Source of the DNA: Pyrenochaeta sp. MPI-SDFR-AT-0127
Lineage: Eukaryota > Ascomycota > Dothideomycetes > Pleosporales > Cucurbitariaceae
NCBI GenBank assembly: GCA_020747015.1
Contig: JAGTJM010000030.1
Location: 186,001-250,000 of the forward strand
Direction: 5' to 3'
DNA length: 64,000 nt
Part shown: one piece after another, positions 9,660 through 21,071 of the stretch
Numbering within the stretch: position 1 is the stretch's first letter
Layout: each line of letters starts with the position of its first letter
Made by a program: the position numbers and the translations under genes
The notes under the pieces: generated by a model
The model's database searches: none
What the model saw: the letters and a program-made list of their open reading frames with translations, nothing else
Told to the model about the DNA's origin: nothing

Positions 9660-11200
9660 TCACGGGTCTGGGTTCCGTACCTGTGTACTGTTAGTATGGT
9701 GCACAGTACGAGATGGCGAAAGCAAACTTACGTTCAACTGCCGCCCATAGTCCCGGCTGTCGTCAATGCTGCCTATGCTTTCGCGACTAACGTTGGCGCC
9801 ATGGAATGTCAAAACAGCCCTTGGGTCAAGCCGTGAGTCGATCACCAATGGCTGGCTGTATCTGCGCTCTGATCCCGTGTTTGGAGTAGACGATTCGCCA
9901 TCGTACCGGCTCTTCTGTGAACCTGAACCGAAATTTGTCATAATCTGCGGCGGGTACTGTGTGTCCTTCTCAGTAGTATGTCCAAGAAGACCAGCTTTGC
10001 TCATCGTGCTTGTGTTGCGGGTGATGCCTGATGCATCGACCTGTCCCTGCTCCTCTCGCTGTTGCTTTCGTCTGCGCCAGAGAACAAAGAACACGGCACC
10101 AACGATGGCAAGGAGACCAAGCACACCTCCGACAACACCTCCAACAATGGCGCCAGTATTCGACCCACTGCTGCTGCTCCCGCTCATAGCAGGCGACAAG
10201 GTGGGAGCAACAATGATTGTCCGGGTGACAACAGCACCGCTTTCAGTAACAACCCAAGTACTCGTCATGGGTTGTTCATTGGCATTGCTCGATACGGTCT
10301 TCAAGGTTGTCGAAAGTTTTGCGCTCTGTTATATAAGTTAGATACTTGTGATGAATAGGAGTGAGGTGGTGGTAAAAGAGCAGGGGGTTATACAGGCGTG
10401 GCTGAAGTAGAAGCAAACAAGGTGTACACGGTGCTTGTTGGCGCCGCTCTAGAAACAGTGCGAATGATTGTTTCTGGATCAGGCGTAACAAGACTGGTGA
10501 CCGCTTGACTTGGTGGAGCCGTGGGCTGCCACAGAGTCAAATACAAATCGCAGCAATACAAGCGCTTGAAGCGAAGCAGCACAGTGATAGGGATAACGAT
10601 AGATGATGGACGAGTGAAACGGACAAGACAGAGAGGGATACAGGGGGCGGCGAGAATGGCAGTATAATGTATACTTGCAACGCAAGGAAACAGATTGTAC
10701 TGACAGTAATCGCCTTGCTTGAAGACGGTTTGCGCGTCGAAGAAGGAAGAGGGGTGGCACTACTCACTCTTGCAGACGTGGGCTGCGAACCACCTTGTGT
10801 GCCAGAAGGCGAGCCGTCTAGTTTGATGTAGATGTAAAGACCTTTGTCTGCATCGCCACACTTTTCAGCGGGAAACCCAGGGCAATTGACCATGCAGTCG
10901 CTGGTATCGACCTGTTGGGCGGGGATGTAGTTTGAGCACCAGCAGTCCTTGAACTGGATGACAGCAAAGGCAAAGGTGCCCTGGCTATTGCAATGCTCGG
11001 TACATTTGCCGTTGGATTGCCACGTCCAGTTGACTGATGGAGTCAGCTAAGCAGCGAAATAAAAAGCGGAGACACTTACAAACGTCTGTGCTGCCAGTGT
11101 TGTCGTTTGAGCAGTACGATGTAGTAAAGTCTGCAGCAGCCGTCATGCTGAAAAGAAATATGCCGAGTACGGAGGAGAGCGAGCCGAATCTGGGTTCCAT
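9660..11200 (-). CDS. WSC-domain cell-wall stress sensor, single-pass membrane protein
   Basis: Probable plasma-membrane mechanosensor that signals cell-wall stress to the Rho1/PKC cell-integrity pathway. Five exons fit frame and splice signals: 11200-11080, 11033-10768, 10525-10394, 10325-9732 and 9680-9660, giving 377 aa. Order: signal peptide (to about residue 23, FLFSMTAAA), Cys-rich WSC domain with spaced cysteines (SNGKC, DCWCSN, NCPGFPAEKCG), Ser/Thr-rich stalk, a glycine/alanine-rich TM segment at about 231-254 followed by the basic stop-transfer RRRK, and a cytosolic tail of about 120 residues. The GTATAA donor of intron 3 is weak. The last intron (9731-9681) is 51 nt with no stop, so readthrough would add 17 residues near the C-terminus. 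The WSC/Mid2-like class is clear; the paralogue is not resolved. Confidence 0.88.
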
Positions 11201-14200
11201 GATTGCGGATGTGTGGTGGTGGTGGTTTGGGCGTTGTTGCCTCGGTGGTATGAATGGGGGCTTGTGGAACCTTTGTTGTCCTCGCAACAGTGAATGGTGG
11301 TCGTGGCAAACGGGTGCAGCGCGATTAGACGACGAGGAAAAGCGATTGAACGCCTCCAAACGTCGTGAGCGAAGGATGTGACGAGAGGCGGCAGCGGGTG
11401 GAATAGTCGACTATCTCTCGGTGTGGTTGTGAGGGAGCAATGGCGTGAGGTGACACAGGCTGGATGGCGTGGACAACGAGTCGTGGGGCGTGACCAAAGC
11501 GAGTGAAGGAAAGAGCCGTCGTGAATAGGGAGACTATTCGCTCACGATGCCTATCAGCATTTCTGCTGTGCAGGAGTGTGTTTTTTTTTTTCTCTTTATG
11601 CCTGACAGATGTCGTCGAGGGCAGCAGGGCGGATGGGAGGGAGGGGGGTGGGGAGGAGGAGACAGACGGCCGAGCTTTTGCTGTTGAGGAAGAAAGCTGG
11701 CGCTCTCATGCAGGACAAGCAACTTACTCTGGCGCTAGGCCACGGCGGTCAATGCACCACCATAGCGATCGTTACCCGCTTAGACCTTTAGTTCCTGCTT
11801 GGGCCAAGCCTCCGCCTCTTCCGCTGCTTTCCAAGGTTCTCCCTCGAACAGCACAGTCGTGGGCAGCCTTGCAATCTCCAGCAGCGCCGCCCTCGCTTTG
11901 GGACAGGCACCAGGGCGCGTTTGGGTGCTGCTGCTGGCCGGGCAGCGTCTGCGCAGTCCTGACGCCTCGATGGGGTCATGACGTGCATGCGGGTACGCGC
12001 ACTTCACAAGCCAGCAGTCCTCGGCACTCCGATTAGAGCAAAAGACGGCGGAATCCCCAGGGATGGGCGTACAGGCGTGTTGTGATTCGTACTGCTGATG
12101 CGGAGCAGCCGTTGTTTCTGTCGCTGTGCGGCCCTCCAGCCCCAGTGGAACCGCCGCGGACCCAATTCCGGAATTATAAATGCGCTTAATCGATAAACGA
12201 CCGTGAGCCCTAAGAGGCGGAACCTGTCCTGCCCGGATGCTCGCCAGCTGCACGAGTGAAGATGAAACGAGGCCTGACTGCAGCTGTCCATCGTGCTGGC
12301 AAACGAGCGTCTGGAAGAGACTCGACGACGTGTGCCTGGTTGGCTGCAACAGCGCACGACTTGTCTGTCTCTGCTGCAAAAGCAAAACGGCTGGTCACCT
12401 GGCGACGTGATGCACGGGCAAATTTAGCACAGCGGGCGTTGCAACCATCTCACCCGCGACTATAGTGCACACAACTGCGAGCCACACGCCCTCACTTGTC
12501 ACCTCGAACCATCACGTCTGTCCGCTCGCATTCGGAGACACGGCGACACCACTCCATGTCGAGAGGTGCCCAGACAACCCTCTGGTCGCCATTGCAATCA
12601 ATATGCACACTTACGACACCTGCGTATCGACACCTGCGTATCGGCACCTGCGTATCGGCACCTGCGTATCCACGGCCAAACATGGGTCTGACTACCACAA
12701 CATCGCCCTCTTTTCCTCCTGTTGCATCCGCGGCCTCTGCACCACGTCCTGAATCAGGATTTCAGCTGCATTTGCCACACCGAGCCTCCAGTTTTGTTGC
12801 CATGGGCGAGCATGTCGGGCCGTTTCCACTATCGAAAACGGCGTCAAGCCTCGCCGCTGCTAGCGCTAATCAGCGATCAAAGAGGCAGAGCAAAAGAGCA
12901 CGGCGACACGCCCGCGACTCTCGACGTGGAACCCGCTAAGACGCCCTCGCCGTTGCCATCCCTCGTCTACCAGTGTTTACATCTCGATTTCATCAATCTG
13001 AAGATACGCGATTCCATCTCGCTAAGCCAATCTCTGCTACACTTCAGCCTGAACCACACCTTCTCAAAAATCCAACCCTGACCGCCCAACAATCCCATCC
13101 CTTCAAAACGTGCCCCTGACCCTGGTCGGAAACAAGGTGGTTTGGCGTCATTCAAGTGCCGCTTGTCCCGAAACAATCTCGCTACGGCTCGCGTAGATCG
13201 CTTCCTGAGTAAGGTATGACGCAGTCTCGCGACTTGGTGCCTGAACGCGTCTCCACTGTGCGAGAATACGATCTTCAGGGGACCGCGCTTCAACACGGGC
13301 GCAAGGCAGCATTTGGCAGGCATGCGGACACTCGCAATATTCAGATGTTTGATCTGCTCCCTGTATGCCGTTATTCGCCCTATCAGAATTTGCCTGTTGC
13401 GCAAGCACGACAAGCTTGATACAGAGCACACTAGTCTATCTTGTGCTTTGTTGGCTCCAATCGCTGTGGAATCTACGGCCATCACTGGGGACAAAGTAAA
13501 CGCAACCATGCCCTAATTTGGTCCAATGATACTGGACATGTTAATTCAGCTAAATGCTTCCTATTCAATTCCTGCTCAACTGTCTACGTTTGCATGCTGC
13601 ATGCTTGCTCACGATCAACTCTAGGTTCATTCTAGTGACCCACGCTCAGAGCTTCCTGCCTCAGGCTACTCTTAATCTTGCTAAGTCTCACTCGCGGCCT
13701 TGATTCTGGGACCCCTTCATCATCTGAGCAGCTATTATCAAAATCTGGTTACGAATGATCGCTGGTTAGGAACAAACGAACGAAGCGAATGTTCGCGGCC
13801 TAGCAAAAAGCAAACAGCTTGGACAGCCACTAAGAAATAATGGACCTAAAAGCGGACTGCCTCAGGGTTCCTGCTCAAGGTTTTCATCGAGTGTGCATTG
13901 TCCTCACATCACGCGACCAGGCTATAGAGCTAGAGGCCCCCTACTCCCAAGTCTGCGTGCTCTCACGGCCAAGAGCAACCCTCTTGAGTGTACCACCTAG
14001 CCGAGAATATAGATCCAGAGGCTGATGCGTTCGAAGAGCCTCTCTCTAGATCTCTAGGCTCCCCAGCCGCGGCTCCAGCCCGTCAAGAACGCCGGATGAG
14101 GCATTGTGGCTTCATGCACTAACCTTCGTTGTTGTTCAGCTGAATGGTGCCAGTTCTCGTGGGGGCAGTGCTATTGTCCAATGGATAAAAGCGCTGCAGG

Positions 14201-14295
14201 ACGTCCTCTCACGCACTCGTCTGAATTGTCCTCCCATTTTCTCGATTGCGAATTTATCCTTGAGCGTCTTTACATTCTCCCAAGATTGATTGACT
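11201..14295. other. 3.1-kb intergenic region
   Basis: No gene could be supported. The first part is probably the promoter and 5' UTR of the WSC gene, with a poly-T run near 11581 and pyrimidine-rich stretches. Frames such as 11503-12036 show no recognisable motif and overlap equally long frames on the other strand. A 15-bp tandem repeat lies at about 12617-12671. Confidence 0.5.
12617..12671. repeat. 15-bp tandem repeat, about 4 copies
   Basis: The unit CACCTGCGTATCGGC/A is repeated in tandem with one or two base differences. It lies in sequence with no supported gene. Confidence 0.8.
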
Positions 14296-15410
14296 ATGGG
14301 TCTCTTCACCAAGTTCAGGCAGCAGGTACTAATTCCATTACACCCCGCTAAAGCTGGGGAGATTTCCTCTTGCGGACAGCACCCTTCTGCAGGGACAACA
14401 ATATCATCAGGCTGACCCCCGTTAAGCCTGACAAACAAAACTCTAGCCCGCAACGACAAACCCATTCCTCTTCATCCTCCACCTCCGAATCCACCGTCCA
14501 ATCCAACAAATTGACAAAGCACGCACGGGCGCCATATGAGCTCAGCGGGCAGTCTTCGAAGGCATTACACAATGGCAACGTCAACACGGTCGTAGCTGCG
14601 AAGCACAACAACATCCAGGAACTCGAGCTTGCTCGCCAGCGTACCCGCATCCGCGAGCTCGAAGCTAACGAGCTGAAGATGAAGCAAGCCGTGGCGTTCT
14701 CGACGCAGGCACAGCTGGGCATCCCACCGGACTTTGTGGATTTGTCTGCGGTCAGGAGCAACGCATCGACTGCGAGTTCGCCGCCGCCGCTGCAGCAGCA
14801 GAGAAAGGATAGCGGGGTTAAATACTTTGCTCCTTCGATGGTTGATTCTCTTACTCATGCACCGGAGGTGGTGGCCAGAGGAATGGATTCAGATGTTGGA
14901 ACTAGCAGTGGGCACAGTCCCAGTGCAAGCATTGCGTTGATATCGACACATGAAGGTGATGGGAATTGGCATCATGAGACACCACCGACTATCCATCATA
15001 CCACTCAGCAACACCAACAGCAGTCGCCACTATCCCAGCCTCAGCCTCCAACTTTCGATGTTGCCAAAGCAATCGTAGCCATCTCCACGCTCCCCTGGTC
15101 CAAAGCCTTCAACACGCTTGTCGAAAGCAGCTCAAACCCAGGGCTGCTGCTGCTCTTGTTCGCACTGCTCTATTTTACCTACTCAATCATCATGACACGC
15201 GCACTGTATCTGCTGCTCGCGTTCGGTATCGGCGTCGTGACGTACAATGCTCGCAAGACCTTTTTCATCGCTAAGCAGGCACAACTGCAAGGCGAGTACA
15301 TGCGCTCGATTGCATCGAATTTGCAGACGGTGGAGATTGTACCACCGGATGTGAGCAGCTCGAGATTATTACTACCTGCGGGAATGAATCGGGTAGATGA
15401 GTTGAACTGA
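14296..15410 (+). CDS. Unknown protein with coiled coil and two C-terminal membrane segments
   Basis: I do not recognise the family. The main exon runs open to the stop at 15410. It encodes a Ser-rich N-terminal part, a charged helical stretch (ELELARQRTRIRELEANE, probable coiled coil), a Gln/His/Pro-rich linker, then two hydrophobic segments (GLLLLLFALLYFTYSII and LYLLLAFGIGVVTY) and a short tail. There is no ATG early in this frame. The ATG at 14296 (MGLFTK) followed by an intron is the likeliest start: donor GTTCAG at about 14313 with acceptor at about 14398 or 14418 keeps frame, but this is not certain. The topology suggests an organelle or ER membrane protein with the bulk in the cytosol; that is inference. 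Confidence 0.65.
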
Positions 15411-15667
15411 ATGATATTTAAGATGATATGAACAAACGGAGCAGATTTTCCTCTGACAAGCGTATGATTTCATGTTTAGTTAGAAGCGACGTGGGTAATG
15501 CCCAAAGGGCGTCCATTTGTATGCTCGATTTACTCTTATTTCACTACTAGAGACAGCCTCAAGGTTTTCACGTGGCCACTGCAGCCAAACACTATATACG
15601 CTCTTGTTCATTTCGTTTCCAATGCCTGAAAATGGCCGCCGACAAATGACGCACATGTTGACTCTGA

Positions 15668-17746
15668 TTAGACCAGAACGAACCACTCATCGTCAATACT
15701 CGACCCCTGGTTCCAAAATTCACCTTTCATGATGCCATCCACAAAAGCCGCACCAACATACCGGGATCCCTCGGCATCAGGCCTCACAAGACAAGGCCCT
15801 TCCATACCATGCAACACAACAACCATGTCCCCAGGTCTCGAGCTATAGCTGCCAACCCCAATATACCCGCATGTGGTTCGAAAGACCGTCCTCCACATTG
15901 AGTCGCCAATCTGGGTAATCACCCGTTCCATTGTCGCGCTCACGGTGTATTGTCCAATCCGGCGGTACTCCATAAAACTGTCCTGCGGGTGGACCAATCG
16001 TGAGCGGTGAACAGTATCATTGGCTCTTGCGCAGTTGACCAGCACAGAGAGGTACTCGATGATGCGGTCGAGAGGCTCGACCAGTGCCCGGTGCTCATTT
16101 GTGAGTAGGCGGGCCAGGTCTTGCATTGCTGTGAATTCACCAACCGCGCCGCCATTACTGCCTTGAGAACTACTGTTGCGCTCCAAGACAAGCTTGAACC
16201 AGCTCACAATGCAGTCTACAAGGCTCTCGATATACTGGCCCGAGTTCACCTCAGCATCGCCTAGGAGCGTGGTGCTATGGTCGACTCTCCAAGGCTCACC
16301 GACTGCGGCCACTTGATCGACTCTTCTACCTCGGATCTTCAGGCTCCGTCCGTCAGGCATGAGACTCCACTCGCTCTGCGATTCACCCGAGACCAGCTTG
16401 TTCGTCCTGCCGTTAATGTTCGTCTTTGGAGGATTCTCCGCACTCCACTTGCCCATGCTCCCTGATAGGTTTGGCACCCACGACGGGAGTCCAAATTCTG
16501 CGGCCGCACTTCCCTCTACTGTCTCTAAAAGTTTCATACTCTGTCCCTGTCGCAGGCAAGCCAGTGCTGCCTCGGTGTACACGGCCGCGACTGGTTTGGT
16601 GTAGTCCGGCAACGGCAGCGCAAAGCCCAGTTTCTTAGCTAGCCCATACATCCCGTAAACCTTGTCCTCGGGCCTCGTAGCCTGTAGCAGGATCGTCGTC
16701 GATACCAGAAGCTGCAATAAGCCAAAGTCCATCGTTTTGCAGACCTCTGTTTCGCCCTCGTCGTAACGACGGATCATCTCGTTGAATGTGTGGTGCCACA
16801 CGAGATAGGAATTCCAGTGCCGCGCCTGCGTATTCACCTTTGAGTAAGGAAGCCGCGAGAAGTCCGCTGCCACGACGAGATTATCAAAAGCGAGCATGTG
16901 GTCGCCGCAGTAGAACATGACCTTGCGCGCAAGGGCTACCTCTTGGACAACCCACGTCCGCCGGAACCACGGCTGGCGAAACAAGCCATGCAGTTTGCCA
17001 TACGGATACTCATCAGTCGTAGCCAAAATGTCGTCTGCGAGTGCTTCATACGTTGCTCTCGCCTCTGCTTGCTTTGGACCAGGTAGCTTGGCGGGCAGAT
17101 ATGCCTGTATCAGACTCCGGATTGCCATGACTGCTGTATCACTCGCCGCGTCTCCCACGCCCAGAAACACATTGACTTGCCCTGCTTTCCTGTATATCTC
17201 ATCCATGAGCGCGACCTGCTGTCCTCTCTCTTCCAGCCCACTCTCGCTCTGGTTGATACATATCGAATCAACCCAAATCATCCTCTCTGTCTTCCCCCGC
17301 ATCATCCGCCGCAGCGCATCTGCGCAGTTTTGCGTAATCTTTAATACCTTACCCCCGTCGAGTGTTATATCTTTGCACAACGCCGCTTCACCCCATGTAT
17401 ACGACAGCGCAAAGTACTCAGGCACATTGTCCAGACTGGCTTCGACGATGCTGCCTTGTAACGTGACATCTTTGTAGCCCGTCTGCGTTTCCCGCAGTTT
17501 GCGCTTGAGGTGCAAGATCCTGAAGTTTCGCGGATGCTTGAGCGGCGTGTAAGCGTAGCCGTTACCAGGGGGTTTGGAACTTGGAGTCGCAGAACGTTGA
17601 ACCTGCGCCGGCGGTTCTGGCTGTGCAGTGGCTGTAGGAATTGGCGTAGGAGTATTGCCATGTGGTTCAGAAGGCCCTGGATTGGGATTTTTGCTCTCTA
17701 CGCTCGTCTTTTTCGATCGCTTTGTCAAGCTCTTTAGCCAGCCCAT
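15668..17746 (-). CDS. HET-domain (heterokaryon incompatibility) protein
   Basis: Single-exon gene for 692 aa starting MGWLKSLTKRSKK. The HET domain spans about residues 74-240 with its signature blocks FALSYTWG (112-119), WVDSICINQ (158-166) and the region QVNVFLGVGD. In known cases the domain triggers cell death when incompatible strains fuse, usually after an upstream recognition event; most genomic HET genes have no tested function. The N-terminus is Pro/Thr-rich and basic. The C-terminal half ends in the module GSRYVGAAFVDGIMKGE, common at the end of solo HET proteins. The frame is undamaged. It lies about 6.6 kb from the NLR-bearing element. Confidence 0.93.
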   Translation of the reverse strand: MGWLKSLTKRSKKTSVESKNPNPGPSEPHGNTPTPIPTATAQPEPPAQVQRSATPSSKPPGNGYAYTPLKHPRNFRILHLKRKLRETQTGYKDVTLQGSIVEASLDNVPEYFALSYTWGEAALCKDITLDGGKVLKITQNCADALRRMMRGKTERMIWVDSICINQSESGLEERGQQVALMDEIYRKAGQVNVFLGVGDAASDTAVMAIRSLIQAYLPAKLPGPKQAEARATYEALADDILATTDEYPYGKLHGLFRQPWFRRTWVVQEVALARKVMFYCGDHMLAFDNLVVAADFSRLPYSKVNTQARHWNSYLVWHHTFNEMIRRYDEGETEVCKTMDFGLLQLLVSTTILLQATRPEDKVYGMYGLAKKLGFALPLPDYTKPVAAVYTEAALACLRQGQSMKLLETVEGSAAAEFGLPSWVPNLSGSMGKWSAENPPKTNINGRTNKLVSGESQSEWSLMPDGRSLKIRGRRVDQVAAVGEPWRVDHSTTLLGDAEVNSGQYIESLVDCIVSWFKLVLERNSSSQGSNGGAVGEFTAMQDLARLLTNEHRALVEPLDRIIEYLSVLVNCARANDTVHRSRLVHPQDSFMEYRRIGQYTVSATMERVITQIGDSMWRTVFRTTCGYIGVGSYSSRPGDMVVVLHGMEGPCLVRPDAEGSRYVGAAFVDGIMKGEFWNQGSSIDDEWFVLV

Positions 17747-18681
17747 TGTTGTTTTTGCGCCTCCTCTTTCATACCCAAAAGTTTTGTTGATTGTATGTAT
17801 GTACTTCGAATTATCCCAGTCTCACGATCAAAACACGTGTGATTTCAAAGTTACATCATCTCTTCATCAATCACATTCTCCCCGTAACAAACAGCTCTCA
17901 AAGTCTCAAAAACAAGTCACGAGGTTGGCACTTTGTTTATGATTGCAAAATATACGAGAAAATCTCTTGGCTTGCATATTCGTGGCTTGAAAGCCCACTC
18001 CCAGATTCCGCAGACAAAAACATCCCGAGGTTGCGATCTAAACATGTTTTTCATTCAAACACACAGACGACATGTGACTACATAGACTGTGCCTTGAATA
18101 TTCACTTTGACTCTCAAGGCCAGCATGAAAACGAGTTAACGGTATTTTGCTCATGCAAAAGCCAATGCAAAAGCCAAGGACTACAGTGTGCAGGACAAAA
18201 CGGCCCTATCTACCCAAAATCTACACTACGCAGATCGATGCGATGACCCATGTTCATCCACGTAAGTGCTTCCCGATAGTGTGCTGACGATCGAGCAAGG
18301 GACGGAGAAATAGAAAAAAAGGGCCGCACTATTTCGCGATAGGACAGAGTAAGAATAGCTTTCTTTTTTCTTTTTTTTGGTTGGCGACGTGGATAGGAAA
18401 GTGCAGATCTGGATCTACAATGCTGTCGTCATTATCGATTGGGATTGCGAGGGGGACGGGTTGGCGCATATCAGTTGAGGCGCGTGTGAGCAAGGGCATA
18501 AGTGAGAGTTTTGGGAAAGATGATTGTTGATCAAATATTGGGAGCATGGGTTTATTTCTCTCATAACAGGGTATTTTTTTTATCACGATATCGCCACGCC
18601 CAAATACCAAGAATTTTATTTGCAGAGTGTGAGGCAAAATTTGTTGTTGTAGTTGTTTGTGTTTTTGAGCTACATGATAGT
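17747..18681. other. Intergenic, 0.9 kb
   Basis: Holds the upstream region of the HET gene and the 3' flank of the reductase gene. Homopolymer T runs occur near 18360. A plus-strand frame at 17791-18246 has no recognisable motif. Confidence 0.5.
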
Positions 18682-19813
18682 CTATAATTTTGACTTCTTG
18701 CCACCTGCGACGCCGGTGACGGTTTCGCCAGAGAGGAGGAATTCTGGATACTCGAAGCCGTTTCCAAAGCCTGCGGTGTGCCATTGTCCGCCGTCGACTG
18801 GGAAGACGATGTTAGCATCAGGTTGTCACGAGTACAGATTTGATTCTCGCAAGACTTACCCACCAACGTCGCGCCGTTGACGTAGTTGCCCGAGTCTGAG
18901 AAGATGTAGACTGTCGCGTCGGCGATTTCCTTGACAGATCCGTATCGGCCAGAGGGAATGGACTTGTATGACCTAGCCCGAGTCTCTTTCTTCGATAACC
19001 TGTCTACGCCTTCTGTGTCTGCAATCGGCCCTGGAGCAATGACATTCGATGTGATGCCCTTGGGCCCTTGTTCAATGGCTACGGCCATGGCCATTGCGTC
19101 TACGCCGGCCTTCGCTACCGAGACGTGGCTTTGGAGTGGTGTACCCGCGTAATGTAGTGTTGCGCTGACGAAGATGATACGGCCGCCAGTGCCGCTGGAT
19201 GGCTCAGTCTTGCCATCAGTCCTATGCTTGGCCGCGGATTTCTCAAGATAAGGTAGCGTTGCTTTGACAGTGTTGTAGGAACCAAGAACGTCAATGTCAA
19301 TGACACTCTTCAACGCATTCGGGCTTATTTGGTCCATTGTTGCTAGGAAATTTCCAGCAGCACCAGCAATAACAAAGTCGATGCTACCCAACTCCTTTGC
19401 GCACCGGTCTGCAGCTGCCTGGAGGAGCTCTGGCTTCCTGACATCGACGGCGCCAATGCCAATAACCTTTGCGCCAGACCGAGCTGTCGCAATGTCCTTG
19501 GCCATGTTCTCTGTCTTCTCGACGTTGCGACCGATGATGCAGGCGTTGGCTCCGAGGGCTACCATGGCGCGGACTTGGGCGCTACATATACTGCCTGCGC
19601 CGCCAGTGCAGAATACGACTTTGTTATCTATGTGAGAGCCGGTTAGCTGCCGCTCCAAATCGATGACGACGCGAGAATAAGCATCTGAGGACAACGGGCG
19701 GAGAGTCCCATGTACAGTGGAAGATGCAACATGCCATGACCGATAAGGGGAAACTCACCAAAGATGCCATCCCTCCACACATTGCTCATAAACTGATACT
19801 TCTCCATTGGCAT
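18682..19813 (-). CDS. SPS19: Peroxisomal 2,4-dienoyl-CoA reductase (SDR family)
   Basis: Reduces 2,4-dienoyl-CoA with NADPH so that polyunsaturated fatty acids can enter peroxisomal beta-oxidation. Three exons, 19813-19759, 19627-18860 and 18797-18682, give 312 aa in frame. The N-terminus MPMEKYQFMSNVWRDGIF and the cofactor motif VVFCTGGAGSICSAQ (about 22-36) are typical of the family. Other features are the NxxG-like IAGAAGNF, the active-site stretch HVSVAKAGVDAM, where the classical SDR Tyr is absent as in DECR-type enzymes, and NVIAPGPIADTEG. The last exon ends in SKL, a canonical PTS1 that sends the enzyme to peroxisomes; without splicing the 62-nt second intron this tail would be lost. 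Confidence 0.94.
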
Positions 19814-20439
19814 GCTGCGCGGTGTTTTCCAAAGTGGGCCGGTAATCTCGTTGTCTTTGGACAGAAGAGGCGTGTTTCTGGTGCCGGTAAGTAGATGAGG
19901 GCTTGCTCCGACTGCTCAACAAAAGGCTCCGTCTAATTTAGATGTTTGGGAGTGATTAAATAGCAGAGGGTGCTCACGCAGAGTGGAAGATACGGCCGAA
20001 AGAGTCGGTCGAGGGAAGTAAGATTTGTGGAGGAGCAAGCCGAGGTACAGTGGTAAAGCCTACTCTCCACCTTGGTCGAATGCAACTGAAACGAGGCATC
20101 TGGAGGCCCAAATGCATCGTAGGCGTTCAGGGAAGACCTCGGTCGTGTTAGATTACTTTTTCAATGATTGGAAGTGAACGTCAGCAGTGGGTTACGGCTC
20201 AGGATTCGCTTTGCATGTGTTCTTCTCCGCAATTGCAGCAATGGAGCTTGGACCTTTGCTTCCTGCCGCTTCGGAGCGCGTGCCTGCTCCCAACCAATTC
20301 CGTCGCAAACTCCGCAGCCGCCCTATCAAGCGCCGCGTGAACGTCAACCTGCAGGACTGACAGCAAGCTCTCCACATCACCCGAGTCTCTCGATAACACA
20401 ACAATTCGACACCTTCCTGCGCCATTGGCCACCGACATC
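19814..20439. promoter_or_regulatory. Divergent intergenic region between reductase and Atg33-like genes
   Basis: A 626-bp spacer between two outward-facing start codons, so it should contain both promoters. No specific site could be assigned. Confidence 0.5.
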
Positions 20440-21071
20440 ATGACGGCGCGCACAATCTCCATCTGCAAGTTCGTGGGCACCATATCGCTTGGAATCCTCA
20501 CAGTACGTTGAGATCCGCCACTTTAGGCTTCGAGAGGGGAGCTCCCCGCACGAAGCTTGTCTAGCTACCCAAGCAGACATTTGTTTCCACGTCCAAGGGG
20601 AAAGGGTTATATAGACATTAACAACTCCTACAGGGCGTGTCAGCAACCCTCTCCACAATTGCGCTGCCTGCTCTACTTGCCTTACCAACGGCCGTAAACG
20701 CCCGCACAAGCCTGACATACCTGGCGTACAAGTCCTCAAATCTCACATCATACCTGCGGCACATCACCACATTCACGCTCTTCTCCGCGTACCTCCTCTC
20801 ACCCAAGCGCCTGCGCCATCCATACCTGCTTTATACATCGATATTTGCTTTCGTCGCAGGCCCTGGTGTCGACTATGCCGTGAGCTGGAGGGAAGGTGGC
20901 GTGGACGAGAAGAGGCAAGCACTCGACCTCGAGGCGCAGGGCGATGACGTGAATGGCGAACAAGTCAGGCAGGCGGTCGAGAGGAAGCAGTTGACAGAGC
21001 GTGTAAAGACTGCGCTGGCCGGTGCGGCCTTTGCCATGCAGGTTGTTGGTATCTGGGGTGATGGCGCATAG
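20440..21071 (+). CDS. ATG33: Atg33-like mitochondrial outer-membrane protein
   Basis: Small membrane protein resembling the filamentous-fungal Atg33 family; yeast Atg33 promotes mitophagy on the outer mitochondrial membrane. A 21-codon first exon (20440-20502, MTARTISICKFVGTISLGILT) joins through a 131-nt intron to 20634-21071, giving 166 aa. The joined N-terminus KFVGTISLGILTGVSATLS matches the first hydrophobic segment of the family, and SPKRLRHPYLLYTSIFAFVA is the conserved central segment. A final hydrophobic stretch (TALAGAAFAMQVVGIWG) closes the protein. The downstream frame lacks an ATG and makes sense only with the upstream exon. The assignment rests on pattern similarity, so moderate confidence. 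Confidence 0.75.

Noticed and set aside
11503..12036. 177-codon plus-strand frame, and the 201-codon minus-strand frame 11780-12385
   Set aside because: They overlap each other on opposite strands, have no recognisable motif and no splice structure, and contain low-complexity sequence.
17791..18246. 151-codon plus-strand frame with Cys-rich end
   Set aside because: Lies in the promoter region of the HET gene and shows no signal peptide or known motif; the Cys pattern comes from a short internal duplication.
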